Part shown: positions 13,944-21,385 of the stretch, piece after piece
How positions within the stretch are numbered: the first letter of the stretch is position 1
Layout: each line of letters begins with the position of its first letter
IMG/VR virus record: IMGVR_UViG_3300003691_000036
Coordinates: 1-28,959 of that record
Direction: 5' to 3' (one strand)
DNA: 28,959 nt
DNA from: a virus
Notes under the pieces: generated by a model
Databases searched by the model: none
Seen by the model: only the letters and a program-made list of their open reading frames with translations
What the model was told of the DNA's origin: nothing
Made by a program: the position numbers and the translations under genes

Positions 13944-14038
13944 TGACTAACTTAGATAGACATAGTGGTTCTTTTAAATTCAAAAGATGTTACGTCGCTG
14001 TTAAGATAGCACTACAACATCAATTCAGACCGAATTAA
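13943..14038 (+). CDS. Very small basic peptide, unknown
   Basis: A 31-residue frame, MTNLDRHSGSFKFKRC onward, starting at an ATG that overlaps the previous stop (TAATG). It is basic and ends QFRPN. It may be real because it follows the coupling pattern, or a chance frame at the end of the operon. It precedes an apparent promoter region. Confidence 0.35.
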   Translation: MTNLDRHSGSFKFKRCYVAVKIALQHQFRPN

Positions 14039-14044
14039 ATCACA

Positions 14045-14070
14045 CATTTTATTAAAATCGTGATATAATA
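14045..14070 (+). promoter_or_regulatory. Shared promoter-like element upstream of SSB
   Basis: CATTTTATTAAAAT (14045-14058), a 5-bp spacer and TATAATA (14064-14070) form the most complete copy of the element also found at 1889-1910 (minus) and 4733-4757. A further ATTTTATTAA occurs at 14091. No good -35 box is found 17 bp upstream of TATAAT, so either a phage factor is used or the TTATTAAAAT block replaces the -35. Confidence 0.5.
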
Positions 14071-14122
14071 CAAGTTCTAGTTTAGGCTAGATTTTATTAA
14101 CTGCAACATTAAAGGTAACAAT

Positions 14123-14782
14123 ATGAGTAAAGCACTAAAGAAAATAGTAAGTCCTAAAGGCGAGTTCCGCTGGGTAACAATAACTGGCGAAGGCGTTGAA
14201 AACATGTCTGGCAAGTTACAGTACAAAGTAGACCTTGTTCTTGACCCTAAGAATGTCAAAGCTGATAAAGCATTCATTGATAGCATTGACGCATTCTGGG
14301 CTGAGAACAAACCTGCAGGCTTTAAGAAGAAACCTAAGTCACTTGGTTATTACTTCTGTGACAAAGTTCTTGACAAAGACGGTAATCCTATTAAAGATGA
14401 TGAAGACATGTTTGTATACGACAAAGAAGGTAAAGTGTCCGTGTCATTCAAGACTTCTACAATCTGGCCTGATGGTAAAGTCAAGGTTGTTAAGACTCGT
14501 AATGCTAAAGGTAAGGAAGTTAACCTTGGTGAGACGATGATAGGCAATGGTTCAATCGGCTATGCTGCTGGAGCTATGGATATCTACGTTCAAGATGTTA
14601 AGAATGTTATTCAGTCAGCAGGTGTGACGTTCTACTTAGATGAGCTTAAGATTGTCAAGCTTGAAGTCTTTGAAGGAACTAGTCAGTTAGCTAATGAAGA
14701 TGAAGAAGATGAAGGCGGTTGGACTGGTGAAGACGAAGATGCTTTCGTTGGAACTGAAGAGTCAGCAAAGCCTAGACTCTAG
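14123..14782 (+). CDS. Single-stranded DNA-binding protein, T7 gp2.5/DUF2815-like
   Basis: A 219-residue product. The N-terminal SPKGEFRWVTITGEGVEN and GKLQYKVDLVLDPKN are typical of phage OB-fold SSBs (DUF2815 / T7 gp2.5-like). They are followed by a basic, lysine-rich groove region (GFKKKPKSLGYYF, VKVVKTRNAKGKEV). The C-terminus is strongly acidic (NEDEEDEGGWTGEDEDAF), the tail SSBs use to contact polymerase and helicase, although here it ends in ESAKPRL instead of the usual final Phe. AAAGGTAACAAT is the ribosome site. It has its own upstream promoter-like element, consistent with the high amounts SSB needs. Confidence 0.82.
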   Translation: MSKALKKIVSPKGEFRWVTITGEGVENMSGKLQYKVDLVLDPKNVKADKAFIDSIDAFWAENKPAGFKKKPKSLGYYFCDKVLDKDGNPIKDDEDMFVYDKEGKVSVSFKTSTIWPDGKVKVVKTRNAKGKEVNLGETMIGNGSIGYAAGAMDIYVQDVKNVIQSAGVTFYLDELKIVKLEVFEGTSQLANEDEEDEGGWTGEDEDAFVGTEESAKPRL

Positions 14783-14788
14783 GAACGA

Positions 14789-14876
14789 CAGCTTCGGCCT
14801 GGCCGTTTGGGTTAGGAGTAAACTGAAGTAGCCACAGTGTGGACAGCTGGATGAGAGGCCAGCAACGCTAACCTAA
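14789..14876 (+). ncRNA. Structured untranslated spacer between SSB and the polymerase operon
   Basis: The 118-nt gap is noticeably GC-richer than its surroundings. A 9-bp outer helix joins 14807-14815 (TTGGGTTAG) to 14868-14876 (CTAACCTAA, one G-U pair). It encloses hairpins CCAC-AGT-GTGG (14832-14842) and GCTGG-N8-CCAGC (14846-14863), giving a three-way junction. CTGGCC (14799-14804) can instead pair with GGCCAG (14857-14862), which would open the second hairpin. It could be a leader regulating the polymerase genes, an mRNA-processing site or a small RNA. It does not fit a tRNA (no T-loop or anticodon arm). Confidence 0.45.
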
Positions 14877-14900
14877 TTAGTATAATCACTGGAGAATAAT

Positions 14901-15104
14901 ATGATAGGCGTAAAATTTCAAGGGTGGGCAGACAAAGTCTACCACTACAAGACAGCAGGACTACACTTTCATGTAGGTGACCACGCTGTAGTTAAAGCCC
15001 CAAGCGGCGAGCTTAAAGTAGTTACTGTTACTAATGTAGATGTTACTACTGAACAACCTGGTATTGAGTACAAAGAGGTGTTCGGTAAGGTACAACAAGC
15101 ATGA
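14901..15104 (+). CDS. Small beta-barrel-like protein, unknown
   Basis: A 67-residue product, MIGVKFQGWADKVYHYKTAG with FHVGDHAVVKAPSGELKVVT and a terminal YKEVFGKVQQA. The pattern 'VGD-x-VVV ... G-x2-KVV-V' suggests an SH3-like small barrel, frequent in phage proteins of unknown role beside DNA polymerase. ACTGGAGAATAAT provides the ribosome site, and the stop overlaps the polymerase start (ATGA). It may be a processivity or structural accessory, but that is a guess. Confidence 0.6.
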   Translation: MIGVKFQGWADKVYHYKTAGLHFHVGDHAVVKAPSGELKVVTVTNVDVTTEQPGIEYKEVFGKVQQA

Positions 15105-16753
15105 ACACCCCTTATGCGTTAGTACAGCTTGGTGACCTTGTACTGGACAAAGATAAAGACTTGCACTTCGACATTGAGACGTGTGGCCTTTACCAAAAGA
15201 TAAGACTAGCTCAATTTTACCAGGCAGGTGATGATACTGTTCAGATGGTAGAATGGCCGGAACCTCTTCTACTGTGCGTACTACTTAATGACTTTAATAT
15301 GATTGCCCATAATGCACACTATGAAGTAACAACGATTCAACAACAAACAGAGACTCGTTGGATTCCTCCTAAGTTTATGTGTACTCTGTTGTTAAATAGG
15401 TTACAAGATTACGCTGCTGAGAAGTTTGACTTAGCATCAGTAATGGCTAGAGCATGCGGATTCGACCCGTATGAGAAGCAAGGGTTAGATAAGAAGAAGT
15501 TGCAGAAGTCTAACTGGGATGTTGTTAGGTTAACTACTGACCAGTTATTGTATGCTGCGACTGATGTTTATTATCTACCTAATGTACTTGAAGCTTGCAT
15601 TAGTCAGAAAGACACTACTAGCTATAAGTTAGACATGTTGAATCTTAACTACTGTCTAGACTTTCAATGGAATGGAATGCCAATTGACCACGATAGAATT
15701 GCTATTCACTTAGCTGAGAACAACGCTAGAATCGCTGAGATTGCCTTACCTATCAATTGTAATAGCTGGCAACAAGTTAGACCTTACATAGATTCTGAGG
15801 AGTCAGATGCGTTAGGCTTAGGTAAGCTAACTCTGCAAGGTAATGACAGAGCTAAGGATGTTAATGAGACTAGAAAACTCATAAAGCAAAACAGCTTCTT
15901 AAAGAAGTATGATAGCATGGTGGAGCTTGTAGGTAAGTTCATACCAACTGCAAGGTCTGGTCGCTATGTGTCTAAAGATGATAACAAGCAACAAATACCT
16001 CGTAAGTTAAAAGACTGCTTCGGTGGTGAACTTTTAGTTTACGCTGATTATGCTCAACTTGAACTAAGAACTATAGCTTGCATAACTGATTGTAAGTTGA
16101 TGGTGAAAATGTTCAAAGAAGGTGTTGATATTCATAACTTTACTACTGAGATGATATTCGGTAAAGAGTGGACTAAGACTCAGCGTCAGCTAACTAAGAC
16201 AGCAAACTTCAACTTCTTATACGGTGGAGGTGTTAATGTCTTCATTAGTATTCTTATACTGCAAGCTCAGATGTGGCTAGAAGAACGTGAAGCATACTCA
16301 CTTCGTAAGAGATGGAGAAACCTGTGGGTAGAAATTTATGCTTGGCAACAACGTGGTATAAATGCTTGGAAGAAAGGAAAGCCTTGGACTACACCTCTTG
16401 GCCGCAGATATGTCGGCAAGATGATGACTGACCAGCTTAACATTCAAAACCAGGGAGCAGGTGCTGAGGTAGCAAAGCTTGCGTTGCATTATATGATACC
16501 TAAACTAAAAGAGTTAGGTGGCAACAGCTTAGTTAACTTTATTCATGATAGCTTTATAGTTAAAGTTGATGACCATGACGTAGAGAAAGCTAAGCAAGTA
16601 GCTCAAATCATTGCTGATTCAATGCAACAAGCTTGGACAGAGATGTCTAAGTTATTTTTAATCAAAGACCTTCCTATGCCTGTCAATGTAAGAATTGGTG
16701 AGAATTGGGGAGACATTGAAAACGACGACTTTATATGGGAGTTAAACCAATAA
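15101..16753 (+). CDS. Family A DNA polymerase with 3'-5' exonuclease
   Basis: A 550-residue replicative polymerase, shorter than T7 DNA polymerase (704). The exonuclease shows Exo I FDIETCGL (Asp24, Glu26), Exo II HNAHYE (70-75) and Exo III YAATD (151-155). The polymerase shows motif A DYAQLELR (316-323), motif B RQLTKTANFNFLYG (362-375, with Arg362, Lys366, Phe370 and Tyr374) and motif C IHDS (481-484). Two departures are visible: Exo II has Glu75 where Asp is usual, and motif C has Ser484 where Glu is usual. The thumb region between the domains is compact. The 4-bp overlap with the preceding gene and the 1-bp overlap with the next place it in a replication and nucleotide operon. Confidence 0.93.
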   Translation: MNTPYALVQLGDLVLDKDKDLHFDIETCGLYQKIRLAQFYQAGDDTVQMVEWPEPLLLCVLLNDFNMIAHNAHYEVTTIQQQTETRWIPPKFMCTLLLNRLQDYAAEKFDLASVMARACGFDPYEKQGLDKKKLQKSNWDVVRLTTDQLLYAATDVYYLPNVLEACISQKDTTSYKLDMLNLNYCLDFQWNGMPIDHDRIAIHLAENNARIAEIALPINCNSWQQVRPYIDSEESDALGLGKLTLQGNDRAKDVNETRKLIKQNSFLKKYDSMVELVGKFIPTARSGRYVSKDDNKQQIPRKLKDCFGGELLVYADYAQLELRTIACITDCKLMVKMFKEGVDIHNFTTEMIFGKEWTKTQRQLTKTANFNFLYGGGVNVFISILILQAQMWLEEREAYSLRKRWRNLWVEIYAWQQRGINAWKKGKPWTTPLGRRYVGKMMTDQLNIQNQGAGAEVAKLALHYMIPKLKELGGNSLVNFIHDSFIVKVDDHDVEKAKQVAQIIADSMQQAWTEMSKLFLIKDLPMPVNVRIGENWGDIENDDFIWELNQ

Positions 16754-17541
16754 TGCAACAGTATGAACAAGACTACGGGCGTCTAATAGACCGTATATTA
16801 AACAATGGCGTAGTAAAGAAGACCAGAAATGGCAACACTATCTCAGTGTTTGGTGAGTCTATTAAAGTTGACTTATCTCAAGGGTACTTTCCTTTGATAC
16901 AAGGTAGAGAGATGAAGCCTAAAGGTATACTAGGTGAATTCGCTGCTATGATAAGAGGCCCTAAGTGCTTAGAGGACTTTGAGAAGTGGGGTTGTAACTA
17001 CTGGAAGTTATGGGCAGACAAAGACGGTAAGCTTGAAGTAGACTACGGTAACGCTTGGTGGGCTGACGGTCAGATGGACAGGCTTATTGATAAGCTAAAG
17101 AATGACCCTAACGACCGACGAATGATAATCACTGGTTGGAAGCCTGAGAGATTAGACAAGCTAAGTCTACCGTGTTGTCACTATGCATATCAATTCCATG
17201 TTGCTAATGGTAAACTTAATATGGTATGGATTCAGCGGTCTGTTGACATGATGATAGGATTACCTTCTGACTTTGTACTTGCCGCAATCTGGGTGATAAC
17301 TTTAGCTAATCAAGTTGGTCTTGAACCTGGCGAGATAACAATGCAACTAGGTGACTGTCATGTTTATGAAGAACACTTAGTGTCAGCAAAAGAGTACGTA
17401 AGAAATGTAGGCTTTATCATGCAGCCAGTGTCTTATATGCTTAATGCCGATAAAGGCGTACCTATGAAGTCAATGACACCTAAGTGGTTTGACTTTGACT
17501 ACAATTCACTAGCACCAATGAAATTTTTACTTAAGGAGTAA
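16753..17541 (+). CDS. Thymidylate synthase homologue, possible dCMP (hydroxy)methylase
   Basis: This 262-residue product has the ThyA fold signature: LPCCHYAYQF with catalytic Cys142 and His143, QRSVDMMIGL (Arg162, Ser163, Asp165) and GDCHVYEEH (His203, Tyr205). In thymidylate synthases the segment after the RS-x-D motif reads G-x-P-x-N, whose Asn contacts the uracil base (Asn177 E. coli, Asn229 L. casei). Here it is GLPSD, with Asp173. T4 dCMP hydroxymethylase has Asp179 at this point (GFRND), and N229D in L. casei shifts substrate use to dCMP. I therefore infer methylation or hydroxymethylation of dCMP. I chose the ATG at 16753 (TAATG overlap, GGGAG upstream) over the one at 16735. Confidence 0.82.
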   Translation: MQQYEQDYGRLIDRILNNGVVKKTRNGNTISVFGESIKVDLSQGYFPLIQGREMKPKGILGEFAAMIRGPKCLEDFEKWGCNYWKLWADKDGKLEVDYGNAWWADGQMDRLIDKLKNDPNDRRMIITGWKPERLDKLSLPCCHYAYQFHVANGKLNMVWIQRSVDMMIGLPSDFVLAAIWVITLANQVGLEPGEITMQLGDCHVYEEHLVSAKEYVRNVGFIMQPVSYMLNADKGVPMKSMTPKWFDFDYNSLAPMKFLLKE

Positions 17542-17544
17542 AAT

Positions 17545-18123
17545 ATGCAACAACTATTTGAAAGAGTGTCCGGCTGGAATGCCGCACGGTATGAAAGAGA
17601 GTACAATCACAAGTTAGCGGTTAAATTGCTTAGAGAAGAATATACTGAGTGGCTAAACAAAACAGACTTAACTAATGAAGTTAAAGAGTTAAGTGATATT
17701 ACCTTTGTTGCGTTAGGCGTATTGTGGAAGCTGGGAGTGACAGATGAGGAGAACCAAGTCTGGGCAGACCACAGTGGCAAGTATGTTCAACATATAATCA
17801 ATATAGCTGACTTGGCACCAGGTTATTACATGGCAACTATATTAGACATGATGGAGTGTGACCACATCTCACCATTGAATGCTTGTCATGTCATAGCTTA
17901 CTTGTGTCAGGCTCAACTATTGCACCTTGGTATAGGTCCTGATTTAGGTATGGATTGCTTTAACGCTATTTGTGACTCTAATGACACTAAACCTGTTGTA
18001 AAGACTGCATCAGATGTGAAAGCTAACAAAGACAAAGGTGATGGTTATAGACCAGCTGAACCTGATTTGTTATTAATCTTAAACAAAGCGGGGTTAACAG
18101 AATGTCTGTCACTAGTACGCTAA
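17545..18123 (+). CDS. MazG-like all-alpha NTP pyrophosphohydrolase
   Basis: A 192-residue product. EEYTE (31-35) and E48-LSD51 give the EExxE...ExxD metal site of all-alpha NTP pyrophosphohydrolases (MazG/dUTPase superfamily). The C-terminal part AICDSNDTKPVV ... KDKGDGYRPAEPDL is the SN-x-[ST]K ... KG-x-x-Y-x-P segment common in phage members related to phosphoribosyl-ATP pyrophosphohydrolase. The reaction is NTP to NMP plus pyrophosphate; the substrate is unknown. Between a ThyA homologue that may use dCMP and a dCMP deaminase, dCTP or dUTP is the natural candidate. AAGGAGTAAAAT precedes the ATG. Confidence 0.75.
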   Translation: MQQLFERVSGWNAARYEREYNHKLAVKLLREEYTEWLNKTDLTNEVKELSDITFVALGVLWKLGVTDEENQVWADHSGKYVQHIINIADLAPGYYMATILDMMECDHISPLNACHVIAYLCQAQLLHLGIGPDLGMDCFNAICDSNDTKPVVKTASDVKANKDKGDGYRPAEPDLLLILNKAGLTECLSLVR

Positions 18124-18359
18124 AATCAAGAGGTAAACGCTACGGCAAATTTGAAGACCATGCCGTTATAAGCCAGGACTTGCAAGATGTGATGCGAAAT
18201 GCTGATAAGTTTAGCAAGCTGGCACCTATTCAAAAAGAAGCGCTGATTATGATTCAGCATAAAGTAGCTCGCATACTTAATGGTGACCCTGACTATGGCG
18301 ATAACTGGCATGACATCCAGGGCTATGCGAAGCTAGTTGAAGATTGGATAGAGTCGTGA
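18102..18359 (+). CDS. DUF6378-like phage protein
   Basis: An 85-residue product with the pattern LKSRGKRYGKFEDHAVISQD, then QKEALIMIQHKVARILNGDP and DNWHDIQGYAKLVEDW. I recognise this as the widespread phage family DUF6378 ('RG-x2-YG-x-F-x-DHA', 'K-x-AR-x-L-x-GDP-x-Y-x-D-x-W-x-DI-x-GYA'). The conserved Asp/Glu and helical layout recall the second half of MazG-like proteins, and the gene lies directly after one, so a nucleotide-pool role is plausible. It overlaps the previous gene by 22 bp. Confidence 0.75.
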   Translation: MSVTSTLKSRGKRYGKFEDHAVISQDLQDVMRNADKFSKLAPIQKEALIMIQHKVARILNGDPDYGDNWHDIQGYAKLVEDWIES

Positions 18360-18964
18360 ATAAGTGGCACAAGCGGTTCATTATCTTAGCTCATGAAGTT
18401 GCTAGTTATAGTAAAGACCCTAGAGTCCAGGTAGGCTGTATCATCGCCTATCCTGGCAGGCGTCAATTCTCTATGGGCTACAACGGCTTCCCTGCTGGCA
18501 TTGCAGACAGTGAACTTAGATTAACCATGACAGCTCATAAGAATGATTTGATGGTGCACGCTGAGCTAAATGCTGTTCTAAATGCTAGAGCAGACTTGAC
18601 TGGAAGTACTATGTACGTCACGAAGCCACCATGTGTTGACTGTTGCAAAGTTATGATACAAGCTGGAATTAGCGAGTTGCGCTGTCCTAAGATTGACGAG
18701 ACTAGTTCCTGGGCAACTTCACAAGAATTTGGTCTAGCTTTATTGTTTGAATCAGGCATCAAAACAGTCCATTTTGGAGATATTTTGACTCAGGAATGCG
18801 ATAAGCTAGGTCAAAATAATAAGGCGACCACAGACCATTCTGAAGGCCAAAAAAGATGGTGCGACTGTAACCCTATACGGCATCGTGGCATAGATTATGA
18901 CCATATAACACTAACTGAAGTTTGTTTAAACTGTAAGTTAGAAAGGAAAACTAATGACTATTAA
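18356..18964 (+). CDS. Deoxycytidylate (dCMP) deaminase with C-terminal Cys extension
   Basis: This is a zinc-dependent deaminase converting dCMP to dUMP. Visible motifs are KDPRVQVGCIIA, GYNGFPAGI, the HAE catalytic site in VHAELNAVLN and the PCxxC zinc site in PPCVDCCKVM. I prefer the GTG at 18356 (overlapping the previous stop, giving the usual 'NKWHKRF' beginning) over an in-frame ATG at 18344. After the deaminase fold ends near FGDIL there are about 60 extra residues with CDCN, a His and CLNC, which look like a zinc knuckle absent from typical family members. The final bases overlap the nuclease gene by 11 bp. Confidence 0.87.
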   Translation: MNKWHKRFIILAHEVASYSKDPRVQVGCIIAYPGRRQFSMGYNGFPAGIADSELRLTMTAHKNDLMVHAELNAVLNARADLTGSTMYVTKPPCVDCCKVMIQAGISELRCPKIDETSSWATSQEFGLALLFESGIKTVHFGDILTQECDKLGQNNKATTDHSEGQKRWCDCNPIRHRGIDYDHITLTEVCLNCKLERKTNDY

Positions 18965-19787
18965 AATTAATAACACTGACATCCGCTTACGGCCTTCTGC
19001 CATAGACAACTTCTTTGGTTGTTCTTATCAGTGGGGTCTTAAGTATCTTGAAGGTAGACACACTATGTCTAACAACCGTGCTGCTATTGGTACTGCTATT
19101 CACTCTGCAGCTGAGGTCTTCTGGACTGATGCTATAGGTAGTAACAAGAAAGACCCTAATCTAAGCATGATGACTGATGCTGCGATGGAAGCTTTCGAAG
19201 AGCAAGGTAAACTAGGTATGAAGTATACCAAAGATGAAGACGCTGGAACGTCTGCGGCTACTATCATCCAAGGCACCATGGCATTCATTGATGACATTAT
19301 ACCGTTTGCTAAGATACCTAACGCAGTTGAGCAGTTCTTTGAAGTACCTATTGAACATGAGTTAGTTAGTGCAATTGGTGGAACTGTTGATTATATCACT
19401 GATAACACTATAGCTGATTTAAAGACTTCTAAGCGTAAACCTACTGTGGCTAACTACTCTACTCAGCAGTCTATCTACAAGTTCTTAGCTGAGTCTCATG
19501 GCATAGATGTTAAGTACAACCAGATACAAAGTGTCGTGCTTAAGAAGGTACCTGAAGGGTCTATTATGTTGATGGAACCTAACGTACCTCATGCTAAGAA
19601 GCTTGTTAATCATATCCTTGATACTTTAGATTTAGTAATCAAAGATGTTGCCCCTATTGAGACTATCCTTAGAGGTAATCCAGGTTACATGTTTTGTAGC
19701 GACAAGTGGTGTGACTTCCATAGTACCTGTCCTTTCTCTAAAGGCGAGATAGTCGCACCTGCCCCAGTGGAGAAGATAAAACTGTGA
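18954..19787 (+). CDS. RecB/AddB-like PD-(D/E)XK exonuclease with Fe-S cysteines
   Basis: A 277-residue nuclease. The core shows GTAIHSAAE (His50), GGTVDYITD (Asp146), IADLKTSK (Asp155, Lys157) and QQSIY (Gln171-Tyr175), the order expected for the PDDEXK_1/RecB family. Cys23 in FFGCSY and Cys248, Cys253 and Cys259 near the C-terminus fit the four-cysteine iron-sulfur cluster of AddB and Cas4. No CRISPR array is nearby. It probably acts as a 5' exonuclease in phage recombination or host DNA breakdown. The 4-bp overlap with the HTH gene and the adjacent helicase suggest a recombination module. GAAAGGAAAACTA provides the ribosome site. Confidence 0.85.
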   Translation: MTIKINNTDIRLRPSAIDNFFGCSYQWGLKYLEGRHTMSNNRAAIGTAIHSAAEVFWTDAIGSNKKDPNLSMMTDAAMEAFEEQGKLGMKYTKDEDAGTSAATIIQGTMAFIDDIIPFAKIPNAVEQFFEVPIEHELVSAIGGTVDYITDNTIADLKTSKRKPTVANYSTQQSIYKFLAESHGIDVKYNQIQSVVLKKVPEGSIMLMEPNVPHAKKLVNHILDTLDLVIKDVAPIETILRGNPGYMFCSDKWCDFHSTCPFSKGEIVAPAPVEKIKL

Positions 19788-19993
19788 AAACTAAAGACGC
19801 CGTCAGCACTGTGCTGGCAGGCGGCAAGTTGACAAAGTACCGCATGTCCCAGGACCTTGGATGTGCGCCAGTACTTATAGACTACTGGCTGCTTAAAACA
19901 AAGATGGGCCCTGCTTATAGGAAGCTGTTTAACAAACTGTATGGAGTAGAGATAGATGATAGTTCCATGGAAGCACCAGCAAACAATAAGTAA
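19784..19993 (+). CDS. Small helix-turn-helix-like protein
   Basis: A 69-residue product using a GTG start that overlaps the nuclease stop (GTGA). KLTKYRMSQDLGCAPVLIDY (about 16-35) has the shape of a helix-turn-helix unit as in small phage repressors or Cro-like proteins, though the 'Y-x-M-S-Q-x-L-G' pattern is only moderately convincing. The C-terminus is acidic. It overlaps the helicase gene by 38 bp. Confidence 0.55.
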   Translation: MKTKDAVSTVLAGGKLTKYRMSQDLGCAPVLIDYWLLKTKMGPAYRKLFNKLYGVEIDDSSMEAPANNK

Positions 19994-21227
19994 ACAAGCT
20001 GCTGAGATTATCAAAGAGCACATGATAGTGTACTTAGCGATGGAAGAACGTACAGGGAAGTCTCTGACAGCTCTTCTAATCGCTGAGGAGCTTAGTGTAC
20101 AGTCTGTTCTTATTATAACTAAGAAGAAAGCTTTAGAAGGCTGGGTTGAACTATTAGCTCAGTATGATACAACTAAAGATATAACTCTTATTAACTATCA
20201 TATGGCTTGGAAGAAGTCAGCTAAGTACGACCTGGTTATCTTAGATGAGAGTCACAACTACATTAGTTCATACCCTAAGATAGGTTCAAGTAGTGAGCAA
20301 CTAAAAGAACAGCGCAAGAAAGACTTGCCTAATAAGAACATCTATGATGCTGTTGGTAGGCTGTGCATCAGTAAGCCTATTATATATTTATCGGCAACAC
20401 CTTACGCTCAAGGTCCTCAACTGCTATATCATCAACTAAGTATTAGTTCATGGTCGCCGTTCAAAGCGTATACTAATTTCTATAACTGGTTTAGGCAGTT
20501 CGGTAAACCTTATACAATTGAGGTAAGAGGTAGACAAGTGCAACAGTATGACCGTTGTAATAGCGATATGATTGTAGGTTGTTGTGAACATTTATTCATT
20601 ACTAAGACTAGGAAAGAGTTGGACTTTGTTCATGACCCTGTAGATGAGCTACACTACATTGACTTATCTGAAGACACTAAGAAGATGTACAACGAGCTAA
20701 TGAAAGAGAAGCTAGTATTCTTAGATGAGTTCCACGAGCCACTGATATGCGATACTATGATGAAGCTAAGGGTAAGTCTTCACATGCTAGAAGGTGGTGT
20801 AGCTAAGATAGACACAGTAGAGAACGGTAAGATTAAAGCAAACTACTTAGTGCTAGCTAATGATGAGAAGATTCAACATATACTTAGTACGTTCAACGAC
20901 AACCCTTCTTTAGTCATAATGTACAATTATAAAGCTGAACTAACTAAGTTGCAAGTGCACTTCAAGCATGCTCAGTTATTACAAGCTACTAGTTATGCTG
21001 AAGGTGTAGATTTGAGTGGTTACAAGGACTTAGTAATTTACAGCCAGGATTACAGCACAGCAAGACACACTCAACGTCGTGCCAGGCAGTGCAACAAGAA
21101 TAGGGACTTACCGATAGTGATTCATTATCTGTTAGTTAAGAAGGCAATCAGCCACCAGGTGTACCAGACGGTGTCTGTTAATAAAAGAAACTTTGTAGAC
21201 TCAGTATTTGAACAGGAGGCAATATAA
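19956..21227 (+). CDS. SNF2-like SF2 helicase/translocase
   Basis: A 423-residue product. PWKHQ (4-8) is a Q motif. Walker A is MEERTGKSLTA (29-39), Walker B is VILDESHN (94-101) and motif III is YLSATPY (144-150). The second RecA domain is short, with SYAEGVDLSGYKDLVIYSQD and an arginine-rich motif VI, RHTQRRARQC. This is the compact helicase/translocase found in many phages for fork remodelling or recombination. DNA translocation is the family activity; strand specificity is not predictable. The start lies inside the HTH gene after GGAGTAGAGATAG. Confidence 0.85.
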   Translation: MIVPWKHQQTISKQAAEIIKEHMIVYLAMEERTGKSLTALLIAEELSVQSVLIITKKKALEGWVELLAQYDTTKDITLINYHMAWKKSAKYDLVILDESHNYISSYPKIGSSSEQLKEQRKKDLPNKNIYDAVGRLCISKPIIYLSATPYAQGPQLLYHQLSISSWSPFKAYTNFYNWFRQFGKPYTIEVRGRQVQQYDRCNSDMIVGCCEHLFITKTRKELDFVHDPVDELHYIDLSEDTKKMYNELMKEKLVFLDEFHEPLICDTMMKLRVSLHMLEGGVAKIDTVENGKIKANYLVLANDEKIQHILSTFNDNPSLVIMYNYKAELTKLQVHFKHAQLLQATSYAEGVDLSGYKDLVIYSQDYSTARHTQRRARQCNKNRDLPIVIHYLLVKKAISHQVYQTVSVNKRNFVDSVFEQEAI

Positions 21228-21385
21228 TGGGATTCGTATTAGTTGCAGTTATGTCAGCAAAGCACAGAGCTAAATTAGAAAAGCAAAGCAGACTTGCAGA
21301 GAACAAAAAACGTGACCTTTGGTCTGCTAAGCAGGCTGATGAAAACAATAATCAGTTATATCCACATGAGAGGAGTACCAAATGA
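21227..21385 (+). CDS. Small basic protein, unknown
   Basis: A 52-residue product, MGFVLVAVMSAKHRAKLEKQ onward: a brief hydrophobic start followed by a long charged helix. ACAGGAGGCAATATA is a strong ribosome site, and the gene overlaps both neighbours (TAATG and ATGA). The start may be a short membrane anchor or simply the hydrophobic face of a helix. No family recognised. Confidence 0.58.
   Translation: MGFVLVAVMSAKHRAKLEKQSRLAENKKRDLWSAKQADENNNQLYPHERSTK

Noticed and set aside
14807-14876. Possible tRNA in the SSB-polymerase spacer
   Set aside because: The outer helix and about 70-nt length are tRNA-like, but there is no GTTC T-loop, no D-arm and no anticodon stem of proper size.
18954-19787. 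Cas4-like nuclease as evidence of a CRISPR system
   Set aside because: The Fe-S RecB-type fold is common in phages and no array, Cas1 or Cas2 is present.
19956-21227. SNF2-like helicase as part of a restriction or defence system
   Set aside because: It has no nuclease or methylase domain or partner, and lies inside a phage recombination operon.
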